From positions 19,300,001 to 19,364,000 of the forward strand of contig JAPQWV010000018.1 of assembly GCA_027422505.1 (NCBI GenBank): a stretch of DNA of 64,000 nucleotides. The letters run 5' to 3'. The DNA is from Craterostigma plantagineum. Taxonomy: Eukaryota; Streptophyta; Magnoliopsida; Lamiales; Linderniaceae. Every line of letters begins with the position of its first letter. Within the stretch, counting starts at the first letter, position 1. Positions 1 to 13,500 of this stretch are shown piece after piece. A program made the position numbers and the translations under genes. The notes under the pieces were generated by a model, which saw only the letters and a program-made list of their open reading frames with translations, made no database searches and was not told the DNA's origin.

Positions 1-540
1 TCTGAAATTATACCAGAAACTGTAGAAATTATACCAACTGTTGTCGTAATTATACCCACAAAATTGTACACTATATCATTTGGTATAATAATGATAACAG
101 TTGGTATAATTAGAATAACGTTTGGTATAGTAATCAAACAGTTGGTATAATGTCCAATTTAATTTCAGAAAAGGGTATTTTCGTCTGTTCACTGTTTGGG
201 ATATTAAACACACAACTTTTTTGCAGATGTTACTGAAAAGGAAAATTTTTTGCCATAAGTACCGATAAGAAAGTTCAAAACACGAAAGAGCCTGATAAAG
301 AATTCACCCATTATATTATGATATAGATGGAAAACCCTAGTTTCCAAAGAATATTATATTATCACAAGAAAAAGAAAAGAGATAAAAGAAAAAGAAAAGG
401 CGCCCCCGCGAGCCACGTCATATATTACTATTTATTTAGCACCAAAATTATAATTGGGCCTAGGCCCAAATACGCTAAGGCTTAGTTAAACTTGTATGCT
501 TGCTCTGAAAAATTAGCTCAAGGGTTTGGGGCTTGGGGAA
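1..540. other. Host flank left of the Helitron, no gene seen
   Basis: AT-rich DNA with no convincing reading frame. Positions 79-152 hold about four imperfect units of roughly 20-21 bp built on TTGGTATAAT. The base at 540 is A, the expected 5' target base of a Helitron insertion. Confidence 0.6.
79..152. repeat. Short tandem repeat, TTGGTATAAT units
   Basis: Four imperfect copies begin near 79, 100, 121 and 141, each starting with TTGGTATAAT or a one-base variant. No function is apparent. Confidence 0.6.
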
Positions 541-556
541 TCTATATATATAAAAG
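541..556 (+). other. Helitron 5' terminus
   Basis: TCTATATATATAAAAG directly follows a host A. The leading TC and the TATA-rich start are the canonical left end recognised by RepHel. Confidence 0.85.
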
Positions 557-1136
557 TTGGATGGACTCTTTCTTGTGCTGACACGTGTGCAACGGTTTCC
601 CCCCCATCCAATCAAAGTGCGCGAATGTAGTTCTGATTAATATTCTGAGTTCAACCTATTAGTTTCCGACTTAAATTTGCCTAGAAGTGCTTACGTGTCG
701 TTATAGGAATGAATTTATATTTTATTTCGGGCGATTGGACTATATAAGACGCTATTCTCTGGCCGGAGATATTAATATATTACATTAAGTTTGCAGTATT
801 CATGATTCATTAACGATTCATATGCGTGACTGTTAGAGTCTTAGATTCATCGTCTATGCTATTAATGGTCTGGCAGGTGTACGGTCATACGATTGGTAGA
901 TTGCCTTGTATGTAGTCAAAACCTGTTCAACTCCTGTAACAATAGCCGACTATGGAATGATGGAATAAATGATCCATAAAGACATTAAATACAATAACTT
1001 CTTATTCATTAATGTTGCAAGACTGTTGAAATTCGCGGGTGACCTGAACGGGAATGAGGAGTAGTAGACGCATTAAACCCCACTATATAATTGTCTGTCC
1101 GGTGAGTTGAATTTATTGAAATGTGCTTTGTGTAAA

Positions 1137-3903
1137 ATGAGTCTTCCAACGAAACATTCTGCTTTAGGTGAATTAAAGGCTAGGACCAAATGTGGAACAA
1201 TTGTGGTGCGCGTCCTCCGTTCATGGACCGCAAGAAACACTAAGAAGAATGGAGAGCCCATGAGCCTAGATATGTTGTTGTTGGATGAGAGGGTATTTGT
1301 TCAATATGCTTGCGATGTTGTTTCTATTTGTTCCATATTGTATTTTGTGTTGTTATCATTTCATTTTTTTTTATTTGGTGTGGGCAGGATACTGTGATGC
1401 ATGCGTCTATCCACGTCGAAAGGGCTGATCGATATGCATCGAAGCTAAGGGATGGCCATATTTATTCAATAACTGACTTTGATGTTGTTGATTCCCCTAG
1501 GAACTACCGTATGACTGATGTTGAGTGTATGGTGAGATTCACTGATCGTACTGTAGTGGCTGAGGTGGATGACAAGTCGCGGTCAATAGGTGTCGACAAA
1601 TTTCGATTCATGTCGTACGAGGTCTTGATGCAGCTCGCCAACCGCAATAAGGAATTACCTGGTATTCCGACGTGTTTCGTTCGTTACAATTATATTTTCC
1701 TGTTTTGTCTGTGTTATACAGTATTTCCTTTACATGCGTATGGATGACCATCGTATATAGATTGGCATCCATGCGTGTTTGCTGACATTTGACAGTGTTG
1801 TCTCTGTTTTACAGGCATCCATTTTTGGTACCTGCTATTGTGTGTTGTTGCGTGCATTACGATTGTGTTTGCTATGTTGTCCCTGTTGTACTGTCTATCA
1901 TTCTTTGTTGATGTGTAGCTTATACATGCATGTTTACTACTATATTTTACTGTATTATCTTTGTCGTACAGTCTTGCAGTCTTTGTTACTGTCTGTTTTA
2001 CGGTCATGCAATGTAATTTCCGTGCATTTAGTCCACGTATGTTTACTCGCTTATACATGCGTGTTTACTACTATATTTTATCGTATTATCTTTGTCGTAC
2101 AGTCTTGCAGTCTTTGTTGCTGTCTGTTTTACGGTCATGCAATGTAATTTCCGTGCATTTAGCCCCACGTATGTTTACTCCACAGTCATGTCGATTCAGT
2201 GCAGCTGATTTTTTTACGTGTCTCTTGCATAATTTGTTTGATCCGCCATGTAGATGTTATTGGACTGTTATCTCAAGTGGTGGAGCCAGATGTTGGTGAC
2301 AGCGGTGGTTCAAAACGTGCAGAATTGAGGATTTTCTTGAAGGGGTACATGCTGTTTCTCTGCTCCATATTAGGTTCTTCCAGTTGGTTGGTAGTTTGGA
2401 TATTTGAAAATTCCTAAGCGTGACTACGCATCGTTCACGATATTGCAGATATCTTAACGCCACTGTTACTGTTTGGTCCGACAAGGCCGATGAATTTTGC
2501 GAGACTGTTCGGTCCAGGATTGGAGAACAAGTAGTTGTTATTGTGACAAGTGTTAACCCAAAATTCTTTGGGCGTAAGTGCCTTTGTTTATTTTTATGTG
2601 TACTTTTCTCTATCTTCATGTAAAATGTTCGTGCAGAAACCCTTTACTTGAATACCACATCCGCATCGAAACTGTATGTTGACCCTGAGATTGATGAGGC
2701 CTGGCAATTTCGCAAGAGGTGATTGTCTTGGCTAAGACATTGACTCCGCTGTACTTAAAAAAGGTTGTGTGATATTATTTGCCAATTGCAGCATGTCTCT
2801 TTTGGACCGGCCAGTCGCACTTTCCCTTGGCACAAAAATGCCTGATTTGCAATCGTGCCGCATTGCTGATATCTATGAATTTTTGCACAAGGAAGATGAA
2901 CAGGTATGGCCTTGTCTGTTTTGCTGTTGGTAGAAGTAGTAGTTGCTAACTCATTGGTGATATATGGTTTGCAGGTCAAAGATTTTATTTGTGTGGCTAG
3001 AATAACTGAGATCCTAACCAGAAATGGATGGCATTATATATCATGTTCAAAGTGTTCGAGCAAGGTGGCGAAGACGGGTGGGGCTTTGATATGTAGTAGG
3101 TGCTCTGATGTGAGAGCTGTCGGTATTCTGCGGTATTCTACTGCGCTTGGTGCATGTCTCTCTATTGTTTGATTCGTTAATCCATCGATATCAATTGTTT
3201 AAATATTATATCGTAGTTTCCGAATAGAGTGCATGGTCGCTGATAACGCTGATACAGCTACGTTCGTTATATTCGATGGGCCTGCAAGAAAGTGTACAAA
3301 CACTACGGCTGAGGAGATTCTTGGTACTCTGGTATGAGATGTGTATGTTGATTGTGTTCAAACATGTTTCTTACGATGGCAACAACTGTTCAGGCTGCAG
3401 ACTCTAATGTGGAAATACCTGATTGCATATCAAGATTGGTTGGGAAGACCTTTAAGTTCTACATAAAGGTTAAGCCTTTTGATTTTCGCAGCATGTTTCG
3501 AAGCTTTACTGTCTCGCGCATGTTGGAGCAGACCAGTGAGGATTTGGGCGATACCTTCCTCGATAGTTCAAAGGTAGTTGATTTTTGCACCCTGCATTCG
3601 AATTCTGTGATACCCTATTTTGTTTGTATGGTGATTTGTTAGGACAGCGCTGTCGGTGGTGATGGGTCAGTCATAGCAGGTGCTATTGATGAAACTGGTA
3701 ATGTTAATGAAATCTCTGCACTCACGGATGTTGAAAAGGATGTCGACCGCGGCCATGGAGGTAACAGTGCGACCAACAAGTTTAGTTCGGAATCGGCTGC
3801 TTGCGATCAAGTCAACGACAATTCTATCGGGGATGTCGGTATGCAAAGGGGTGACGGTACCGAGCGTGTTAGTTCCAAAAAGCGGAAGATAAGTTTTGAA
3901 TAG
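1137..3903 (+). CDS. RPA1-like single-strand DNA-binding protein, Helitron-encoded
   Basis: Predicted 517-aa protein from ten exons: 1137-1292, 1388-1661, 2254-2344, 2449-2573, 2637-2718, 2792-2903, 2975-3132, 3217-3331, 3394-3573, 3643-3903. All introns are GT-AG and the phases close the frame. It resembles the large subunit of replication protein A. Two N-terminal OB-fold-like blocks come first; the second contains DVIGLL and a TVWSDKADEF segment. A C-terminal OB fold has a four-cysteine zinc ribbon (CSKC then CSRC, exon 7) followed by ATFVIFDG. The tail is acidic and Gly/Asp-rich and ends in a basic KKRK patch that could be a nuclear signal. The start is the first ATG in frame (1137). Plant Helitrons are known to carry RPA-like genes. 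The likely role is coating single-stranded DNA during rolling-circle transposition; host RPA function cannot be excluded by sequence alone. Confidence 0.85.
1920..2180. repeat. 131-bp tandem duplication inside an RPA-like intron
   Basis: Copy one (1920-2050) and copy two (2051-2180) are nearly identical and sit in the 592-bp second intron (1662-2253). They account for the unusual length of that intron compared with its ~60-100-bp neighbours. Confidence 0.85.
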
Positions 3904-6060
3904 TTCGTTGTATGGAACTGCTTATAGGGCATGTGCCTTGGTTTGTATGCCGGCTGAATAAATGGAAGACCTTTATCTTTATACAATAGCTTTGAATCTT
4001 CTATCTAAGACGTGGAATTGTGACATTATATTGTGTTCGCACATTCTACAATATCAAAATTGTATAACTGTCTCCATGATTATGTGCAATAACACAACAT
4101 AAGAAAGTATAGTATCATAATATATAGAATATAATATAATCCGATATTCATGTAATATGAATATATCATGTTAGAATGGAAGTCATAATTCTGTGCAAGG
4201 TTTTAAGATATCTGCGCACATTACATTATTATTAAACATTGTATGGAAGTCTAAGAATGCTATCCACATTATCAACAGACGGTTATTACAAATAATTAGA
4301 GGTTTTGTACTGTATAACTGTTTCTATAATCAATATTTCACAACTTTAGTCGCGTTACAGTATAGCATAATGTCATGCTAATGTGATGCCCATTACATTA
4401 TTATTAGATTTGTTGGTCAAAATATACTACAAAATATAGTTAAATAAGTTAAATATTGTAGTGCCATGTAATAGAAATGTAACATAAAATATATAATATA
4501 ATTATCACTACGTTATAGTATAGCCTAATGTGGTATAAGTAGTATTACTTTGCTATATATTATTATAATGTTCGATAATACATCATAACATAATAAAATA
4601 TTATACGATCATTTTATGTTATATTTCTAATCCTTTTGTAATCGCTTATGCAACATAAAATGTTATGCATTTTATAGCGTACTGATTTTTGCAAGAAAAA
4701 TATTATTTTTTCACGTCTTCAGTTTCTTGCATTGACGTCGCCCCAAAAAAATTAATCACGTTAGGCCCGTCATTAATTATGAAAATGATTTCCAATTGGG
4801 TCAGCCCATTGTGAATTTGAATTGGTTGCCTTCGTCCTGTGTACCCTAAATTATTATGTCTTTATGCAATCGTTGGCCCAGCCCATTCAATGAGAAATTC
4901 TATTATGTCATTATTGTAATATGCATTTTATAGCGTACTGATCTTTAGAAGAAAAAGGATTTTTGCATTGACCTGGACCAAAAAAATTAATCACATTAGG
5001 ATCGTCACTGATTCAAATCTAAATGATGCATGTGGTTATTCAGTTAGTAGTAATTGTACGGAAGGCTGTGTCTTGCATGACTGGCTCTACAACCAATATT
5101 TCACAACTTTAGTCGCGTGACTGTGGTACACATCTCCATTCTTACTACCAAAAGTGAATAACTGTCCGTTCATTGTAAGTTAGCCCCCGTTCTATACACG
5201 AGGTTGTTTTGATTTTCCCAATATAAATATAAGGTTTATATTTAAATAAGTTAAATATTGTAGTGCCATATAATAGAAATTTAATATAAAATATATAATA
5301 TAATTATCACTACGTTATAGTATAGACTAATCCGGTACAAGTAGTATCACTGGGCTACAAATTATTTAGTCCAATATAATTTGTTGTGTATAATAATCCT
5401 ATATAATATATTTGATGTGCGCATTATAACATCCAACAATATTCGTTCTTTTATTGTAAAATTTTAGTCAATAATAATATAATCTTCGGTAATACAGCAT
5501 TACGTATTACAATGTTATACTATCATTTTATGTTATATTTTGTAATCCTTTTGTCATGGCTTATGCAAGGTAAAATGTTATGCATTTTATAGCAAGCTGA
5601 TTTTTACAAGAAAAATAATATTATTTTTTCGTGTACTGATTTTGTTGCATTGACTTGGCACGAAAAAAATTAATCGCATTAGGATCGTCCCTAATTATGT
5701 AAATGATTTCCCTATTGGGCCACCCCATTGTTAATTTGAATTGATTGCCTTCGTCGAAATAAATATTTATGCCTTCGACGTGTGTATCCTAGATCATTAT
5801 GTCTTATGCAATTGATGGCCCAGCCCACTGAATGAGAAATTACAGTGGTTATCAACGAAATAAATAATTCTAAATTTCATCCTCCTTCGTGTAACCTGAT
5901 TTGAAAAATCGCAGTACCGCATCCTATTTACTTCTTGGTCATACAGTCCACAGGTGGCCTCTAATTCATCATACTATTTAGGAGTTGTTGAAGTTGGTCA
6001 TTTCAAGTCTGCTACATTTGCCTGTGAGGTATTTCCAAGTAATATCCAACACAGGCGGCA
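3904..6060. repeat. Intergenic spacer with an imperfect ~0.76-kb direct duplication
   Basis: No gene seen. A segment starting near 4332 (phrase ATTTCACAACTTTAGTCGCG) recurs near 5096. The two stretches share further blocks in the same order: AGTTAAATATTGTAGTGCCAT near 4448 and 5250, and GTTATGCATTTTATAGC near 4660 and 5577. The spacer separates the RPA-like gene from Ulp1-A and presumably holds the promoter of Ulp1-A. Confidence 0.65.
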
Positions 6061-9000
6061 ATGGCGGAAACTGGTTTAGAGGTATTGTCTGTGTTTAACC
6101 GCCTGTTCAATGTTTACTGCATAAGTTTCATTTGGCCTGCATATGTCACATTTGTCCGTCTAAATTGACTGTGCCTTCTCCATTAAGACAGGCAAATGTT
6201 GCATGACCATTGATTTCCCCCTTTATAAGTGGGCTACACTTCTTTTGTAGAAATATTATGCACCCTATTAGAGACGAATGATCTTCGGATGTTCGTCCAT
6301 GCTATTCTATATTCTGTGTATATTCGTAATATATCGCTGTGTATATTCCCTATGTAGGTATTTTATGCAATCTGTTGAATGGCGTTCAAATTTCTGCATA
6401 CTGCTCTTCCATATTCTTATTTTCAGTAATAATATGATTCTTTTTATTTTCAGCCATTATTGGACACTCAGCTTCCACAAGACAATATCTTGCCATGCAA
6501 ACTAACCATATGTGCTGACTATAAAGGAGTCAGCAAACTGATACGGGATGTGCTAAATGCAGCAGAAATTGCGGAGTTCGTTGCACGATCTCCGTTTGGC
6601 CAGCTCATATCATGTGCAGATAGGTTCTATCTGTCGAACCAGCTGATTTGGTACATGATGCAAGCTCAAACTCCAATAAATCGTAGAGACGAATTGTGGA
6701 TGGTCATCAATTGCAGGCCTATACGGTTTTCGCCTATGGAATTCTGTTTGATTACTGGTCTGAAATTCTCGGTCGAGCCACAGGTCGTCGAGAATCATGC
6801 TTTTGCTAGGAGGCACTTTCCAAGTTCGCAAAAGATCACGCTGCAGGATGCAATTGATAAATTGAGCGAGATGGGGTGTAACGCATCATCCGGTGTTGAT
6901 GTTGAAAGATTAAAAATGGCCAGTGTTGTGTTTGTCGCAGGAGTACTCGATCACCGTGCCTGTCGAACAGATGTGAAGATAAATCCAGTGATACTTCACT
7001 TAGTTGAGGATTTCGACGCCTTCAACAACTATCCCTTCGGAAGTTATGCTTTCAAGACTGTTTTGGACTCACTGAAAAGGGACTTCTCTTCGTTAAACAA
7101 TATTCTGCCTGTCAGGGCTTCAAGAAAGTACCATACCTTTTGCTTGGGTGGATTCGTCCACCCAATTCAGGTAATATTACCCGCCTCTACACACGTGATC
7201 CATAGCTTTGCTTATTTACGATGTAATGTCAGGGTCTTCACTGTTATTTTGAAACAGATCCTTGCGTACGAATGCTTGCCAGGCGTTGCACAGAAATATG
7301 CAACGCATTTGGGCGACACGATCGACACAGTCCCCCGTATGTGCCGATGGAAGACAACACCTTGGCTAACGAAGCGAGCACCGCGACTACAAGATATTGA
7401 TGACGCTGTTAGGAAGTCAGAGGTTGTCAATGATCTCTTTATTGCCACCGCTGAAGAGTCTGTTGCAGGCTATTTTGCCAATAGCAACTTTGATGTCGTT
7501 CCCGGCGGCAGCGGTCTTCAGCAAATGGGTTCATCGTTGTTGAGAAACACCGCTGAAAGTGGTTTGCCACAGACCACCGTGGTGGACAATGAAGATGGGC
7601 AAAATGTGGTCATCAATAGCAATGACGAAGGTTCACATCCCCCAACATTACAAGATTTTGTCGACGGACTCCTGGCCAGTCGCAAGTCCATGCATGACAT
7701 TGCAAATGTCGTCACAGAGAACAATGCCAACATTGACTCACACCCTGTAGGACAGGTGCAATTACCTTATCATCCGCATTTAGATGTTGTGCCTCATATG
7801 AACAGTTCATCACCCGTGATTCACGAATTGCAGCAACAGTCCACTAATATGGACAATGCGATTGTGCCGTCTCAGACTGCACGCGACGGTATGGACACTC
7901 ATGATGATTTCGTCGACGTTGCGGAAATTGAGGCAGGTAGGACTTCGCATGTCGAGGAGCCGTATGCTGTACATGAGTTGGATATTGATCAAGGAATGAA
8001 CAAGGTTAATTCTCACGCGTCGCAAGGTAAATCAGTAGGAATGGAGAAGGTCTTGCGGCAGCTGGAGACGCTGAGTACAGTAGTCGAATACCACACTGAG
8101 CAGATTTTTCAGATGACCACCCAAATGAAAGAAGGTTTTTTTGGATTGAATGTACGGCTGACTGATATTGAGCATTGTCAACCGCTGGAAGATGTTGCCA
8201 GAGCCTTTGGTGACCAGTTACAGCATCTAACGGAAAAGATAGGGAAGACACGAGGCACGGATCCTGGTACAAACATCTTTTTGTGCCATTAAAATTTGTA
8301 TTCTCATTACTCTAAATACTTCATCATATACCACGTATAGAGTCAGCCAGGGCCAAGGCAATAGACGAGGGGACTGAGCTTCCACCAACAAAAAGGCAAA
8401 AAGCATTGCAAAAGGCTGTTCAGCCCTGTTCCATCGCTCCCAGAATTCCATATGGAAAGTCGAATATTGACGAGCATGTTCTCTACAAACTGAAAATGTG
8501 GCCAAAAGCAGCTGAACGTATAGAGCGAATGGCCGTGAGCCACTACGTCGTAGGGCTTTGTGGGACGGAGCTGAAACAAGATTTCTTCAATGAACTAAAG
8601 ACGCGTGGCATTTACCTACGAGACGTTGTAAGTTTAAAATTGAGTATTAAATTTTGAGATATTCCTCGCTTAATGAATTTTTGAATATCCGTGTTTTTCT
8701 CAACTTTGTAACGCAGCATATTGATGAATGTATGCGCGGATTCATCGAAATGCAAAAAAGGTGTGCCAGCCCTCTTAAGACAGTTGCATTGATGAACACA
8801 GTTTTCAGCCAGTTCATCAAGACGCTTCCTGTTGTTGATAAAACAGCTGACCTAACGGAACTAATGCCCTATGTTCTTGGAAAGTCTATCAATTGGCCGT
8901 CATGTAGTTGGAAAGATGCGTCGGAAATTGTGTTGCCCGTGAACGTGAACAACAATCATTGGGTGTTGGCCGTTATCTTTCTTAGGCAAAAAGTGTTTTT

Positions 9001-9410
9001 GGTCATGGATTCGGATAGATCAGTCGATAAACACTTCGCACAGACGCGTCTTGCGTTGGGGAACACAATCATTATCACCAAGATGTTGCTACGAGAACTA
9101 GACATTGAACGCAATGATTTTCAATTCGACTTTAGGCGTGATAGTCGAATCTCGCAGCAAGGTTACAGGTGCCTTTATACAAATTAATCAATTCACGTGC
9201 TTTATTGTCCACTTTATTTACCTAATCATATAGACCTGTTTTCAATGTAGTGGAGAATGTGGCGTACACATGTTGCGGAATGCATTTGGCATGATGTTTC
9301 CAGGTGACAATCTATATAACATAAAACCGTGCCAGATAGAAGAGTTCCGAAAATATTTGACGGCGTCTGTGTACTACAGTTTTTGGCATTGGCCTCCTTA
9401 TAATGAATAG
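6061..9410 (+). CDS. Ulp1-A: DUF1985-Ulp1 (C48) cysteine peptidase, 881 aa
   Basis: Exons 6061-6081, 6454-7170, 7258-8266, 8341-8627, 8717-9168 and 9251-9410 give an open 882-codon frame. The first exon encodes only MAETGLE and is conserved in Ulp1-B, which fixes the start. Residues about 60-220 match the plant transposon-associated DUF1985 region (WYMMQAQ, PIRFSPMEFCLITGL). An acidic, low-complexity linker and a coiled coil (about 510-590) follow. The C-terminal third is a Ulp1/SENP-type peptidase with candidate triad His759 (NNNHWVL), Asp776 (MDSD) and Cys832 (GECGVHM). Family members cleave SUMO or related modifiers from proteins. In plants this architecture is best known from Mutator-like elements; here it lies inside Helitron ends. 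The intron at 7171-7257 (87 nt) has no stop and keeps frame, so a 910-aa retained form is possible. Confidence 0.85.
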
Positions 9411-10537
9411 ACGTGTTGAATACAGCTCTTATTTATGGGTTTTGTCACCAACAATATTAGCTTTCTAGCCAAAATGAGCTATGAGGTTAGTCGTCCTGCC
9501 ATGGAAGGCTGTATGGAAACTACTCACATTAACAAATTACATTTTGTATAAATATTGCTTTTATTGTATGACTCACGCGATAACCAGTATTGCTCATCAG
9601 ACTGATGCAACGATATCGGCACAACACTTCACAGGATAAGTGAAACAGTTCGTAATGTAACTACTAAGCATATGACTGGTCCTTCTCTTGGCTGAGTGTT
9701 ACAATATGCAACTCCCTTCTTATTAGCACATTCTCATTGTCGATCTATTTAAAATAATATTCCCGAGACACTTCAAGGCACCATCAATTTGCAAGACTGT
9801 TCAACTAATTTAATTGGATAGTTTAAGGCGTCTGTTCAGCTGCCTATTAAATAAATTCATAGAATAGAATATAACGCAATATAATACAATATTGTATAAT
9901 ATAATATAATATAATATGTAATATAATAGAATATAATGAAAGATATTACAATCTAATTATATCTGATATAATATCGTCTATAATATGATAGAATAAAATA
10001 AAATAATATTTTATAATAATGTAATATAATATAATATAATACAATATAATATAATGTAATGTAATGTAATATGTTCTGAAGTGAGATAATGTAATATAAT
10101 ATCATATAAAATATTATTTATAGTATAATATAATAGAATCTCATCTAATATAACATAATAGAATATAATATTACACCTCATGCTCATTTTGACTATCGTA
10201 TATATGGCTGAATAATACGGAGAACTATATATATAGCACTTATACATTAATATACCGTTGCCATATGACACGCTAATACTTAATGTTATAGTGCCAATCA
10301 ATTTTCATTCAATACGATTAAATGCAAGTACGATAACTAATTATTTACATATAGATTCATTGAATGTAGGAGTGGCCCTTCAAGTATTCCTTCATTAACA
10401 ATGTAACATATATTATGCAGCTGACATATGGACTAACCGTTGCTTCGAAAGTGTTTGCATCAAAGGGTTTCTGGCTGGCGTAGATCATTTATGTTGCACA
10501 ACACCTTAACCTTGAAAGAAAATACAAATCTGGTGTT
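9411..10537. other. Spacer between Ulp1-A and RepHel, AT-rich
   Basis: No intact gene. Positions about 9585-9665 resemble the 3' end of RepHel exon 1 and its donor site (shared ACTTCACA-GATAA and AACAGTT-GTAA blocks) and look like a decayed copy. From about 9868 to 10170 the sequence is a degenerate TATAA/ATAAT pentamer tract. The last ~100 bases before 10538 would contain the RepHel promoter. Confidence 0.6.
9868..10170. repeat. Degenerate (TATAA)n low-complexity tract
   Basis: About 300 bp of ATAAT/TATAA words with scattered changes. Reading frames across it on the minus strand are compositional artefacts. Confidence 0.8.
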
Positions 10538-13500
10538 ATGGACGCAAATCTGTCTAATCTTCTAAAAAAACGTTCCGCCGATCTTCGCGAGACAGTTGCC
10601 GAACTGTCAGAAAGAATTCATCAGAGGATAAATTATTGTATAGGCTATGAAGAGCAAGCATGCAGAAGATCACAGTGGAATTGTGACAGTGTTGCGGTTC
10701 ACCTTCGAGGCACATTAGCGGGGTTTGACAACCAATGCACTGATGTGAGCTCGATACTTCACAAGATAAATGCAACAGTTGGTAACGCAACTATAATATT
10801 GGTTGATTTTACTCTCCCACTACCATACACGAGCATATGAATATTAGTTTGACATTTTCTTACTGTTTATATTCAGCAACCATTGTCAATGTCCAGCAGC
10901 AAACCACATGCGTAGATTTTCGTACGCATGCTGCCTCAGGGGTTCTCAAGAACGACAAGTACCATGATAATATTCAACATCATCAGCGACGGAATAAGGA
11001 AGACAACCCGCATTGCCAATCAGACAAAACAAATATTGGTAAATTACTTCAATCTAGGTGCTGAGTGCTTTGTGTGTTGCAAATATATATCTTAATAAAA
11101 TTAGAACAACTACTCATTTTGATCAGTCCTTTTCAGGTGATATGGTATACGATCAAGCAAAACACGCAAGGCACATCCGCTTCAAACTTTTAAAGAACAA
11201 ACGTCGTTTAAAGAACAACCGCCCTGACCATACAAGTATGGCACAAGGTTGAGCATATTTATACGTGAAATAATTCCCAACATACCTTAAATAGCAGGTT
11301 CATTATGTAACCAAAATGTTAATGCTTTCAGACGGCTTTAACATGTCGCGTGCCAAATTATTGAAAACTCGAACCAAGAGGCAAAGACCAGCAGCTGCTT
11401 CACAAAGAGGTTCGCATGTTTGCAAAATCATTATTCATCGAAAAAGTTCTCCAGAATTGCTTGGTATATGATAACTTTTATATTATTTTGCAGAACATCT
11501 CAATACACATTACAAAAAAGAAGAAATTATGCAATGCTACTTTTGTAATGCATTGGTTTGGAAAGCTGAGGCAACGAAGGGGGCAGGAAAACTTAATAAT
11601 CGCCAATTTTCTATTTGCTGTAGCCAGGGCCGTGTGTCATTACCCCCAGTACGTCAAGCGCCTCAATATCTAATCAACAAGTTCTCAAACCAAAGTTTCC
11701 GCCAATATATCAGGGTCTATAATTCAATTCTGGCATTCACGTCTATGGGAGCAAAAGTTGACTCATCAGTTACCCAGAAGTCAGGCGCATATGTTTATCG
11801 GATTCACGGTCAAAACTATCATAACATAGGTTCATTGCTGCCTGCAGAAGGCGACAGACCGAGATTCGCTCAGTTATACATTTACGACACCGCAAACGAA
11901 GTTTCTAACCGTATGAATACACTGACACGCACAAGTTCTGAGGCTTTAGACGCAAACGTTGTTGCACAACTAATCAAGATTATGGATGAAAATAACGAAC
12001 TTGCCAAAGTGTTCAGAATGGCAAGAGACAGGTACGAAGCAGGGGAAACTGCGGAATTTTCAATTAGGTTGGTAGGTTGTGCACGCCAGCGCAGACAATA
12101 CGATCTTCCAGCTTCAGAAGAAATTGCTGGACTTATTGTTGGCGACTTGCCCATGACAAATGGGCAACGCGATGTTATTGTTCAAATGAAGACAGGCCAG
12201 CTTCAGAGAATAAGCGAGTTACATCCTTCATTCATGGCAATGCAATACCCTTTGTTGTTCCCGTATGGCGAAATAGGATTCCACAACCAGATTCTATATA
12301 GTGAGGAAGTTCATTCGCCATTAAAAAGAAAGTTCGTAACCATGCGTGAATTTTACGGTTACCAACTACAAACGAGGTTGACTGAAGGGAGAGGAATCAT
12401 TCAAGGAGGTCGTTTATTTCACCAGTATGTTGTTGACGCATACACGGCCATCGAACAAGAACGATTGCGTTGGGTAAGAAATAACCAACAAACATTGAGG
12501 GCGGACGTTTACAACAACATATGGGGTGCAGTATCAAGAGGAGAAACGAACGCAAAAACTGTGGGGAAAAAAATTATTCTGCCATCATCTTTTACAGGAT
12601 CTCCGAGGTATATGGTAGAGAATTATCATGATGCACTTGCTTTATGCAGATGGTATGGAAATCCTCATCTTTTCATAACCATTACTGCCAACCCAAAATG
12701 GGACGAAATTGGCCTCCATTTGCAAGAGTATGGAAACGACATTTCAAATGACAGGCCGGACTTACAATGCAGATTATTTAAGATAAAACTTGAGCAGTTA
12801 ATAGAAGATATCAGACGAGGACGATTCTTCAAAAGTTGCAAAGCAGGTTTGTAATTCAAATATGTTTAGCATTCATTTAATTTATACACATCTTTTTTAC
12901 CACCAGGCTTAAAGTCATGCATGTTTATTGCCAACAAAACAATGCAGTTTTGTATACAATTGAATTCCAGAAACGTGGATTGCCTCATGCACATATATTG
13001 GTATGGTTGGATCGAAGTGGAACAGAACCGACTCCAGCAGAGGTCGATGAAATAATTTCCGCAGAAATCCCTGACCGTCAAGTTGATGAAGAATGTTATG
13101 CTTTAGTTGAACAGTTTATGATGCATGGACCTTGCGGTTTTGAAGGCATGAACTCGCCTTGCATGGAAAATAACAAATGCAAAAAACATTTTCCAAAACA
13201 GTACAACAGCCGTACGACTGTTGATGATGCTGGACATATCTGGTACAAGCGAAGGAGAAATGAAAGCAGGTATGTAATTAAAAAGAATGTTGTCATGGAC
13301 AACAGATACGTAGTCCCACATAATATACAGCTGCTGAAAAAATACAAGGCGCACATTAATGTAGAGTGGTGCAACACGAGTAGAGCTATTAAGTATCTAT
13401 TCAAGTACATCACGAAAGGGGTAGACAAGGCCACAATGATAATTGAAAATCTGGTGAATCCAATTCAGTCTCCTACTGAACCGACTGCGCAGAAATGTGA

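Noticed and set aside
1107..1136. Upstream extension of the RPA-like frame starting at TTG
   Set aside because: A normal ATG at 1137 is available in the same frame; TTG starts are rare in plants.
10011..10301. Minus-strand 96-codon frame
   Set aside because: It lies in a degenerate TATAA tract; no domain or codon signal.
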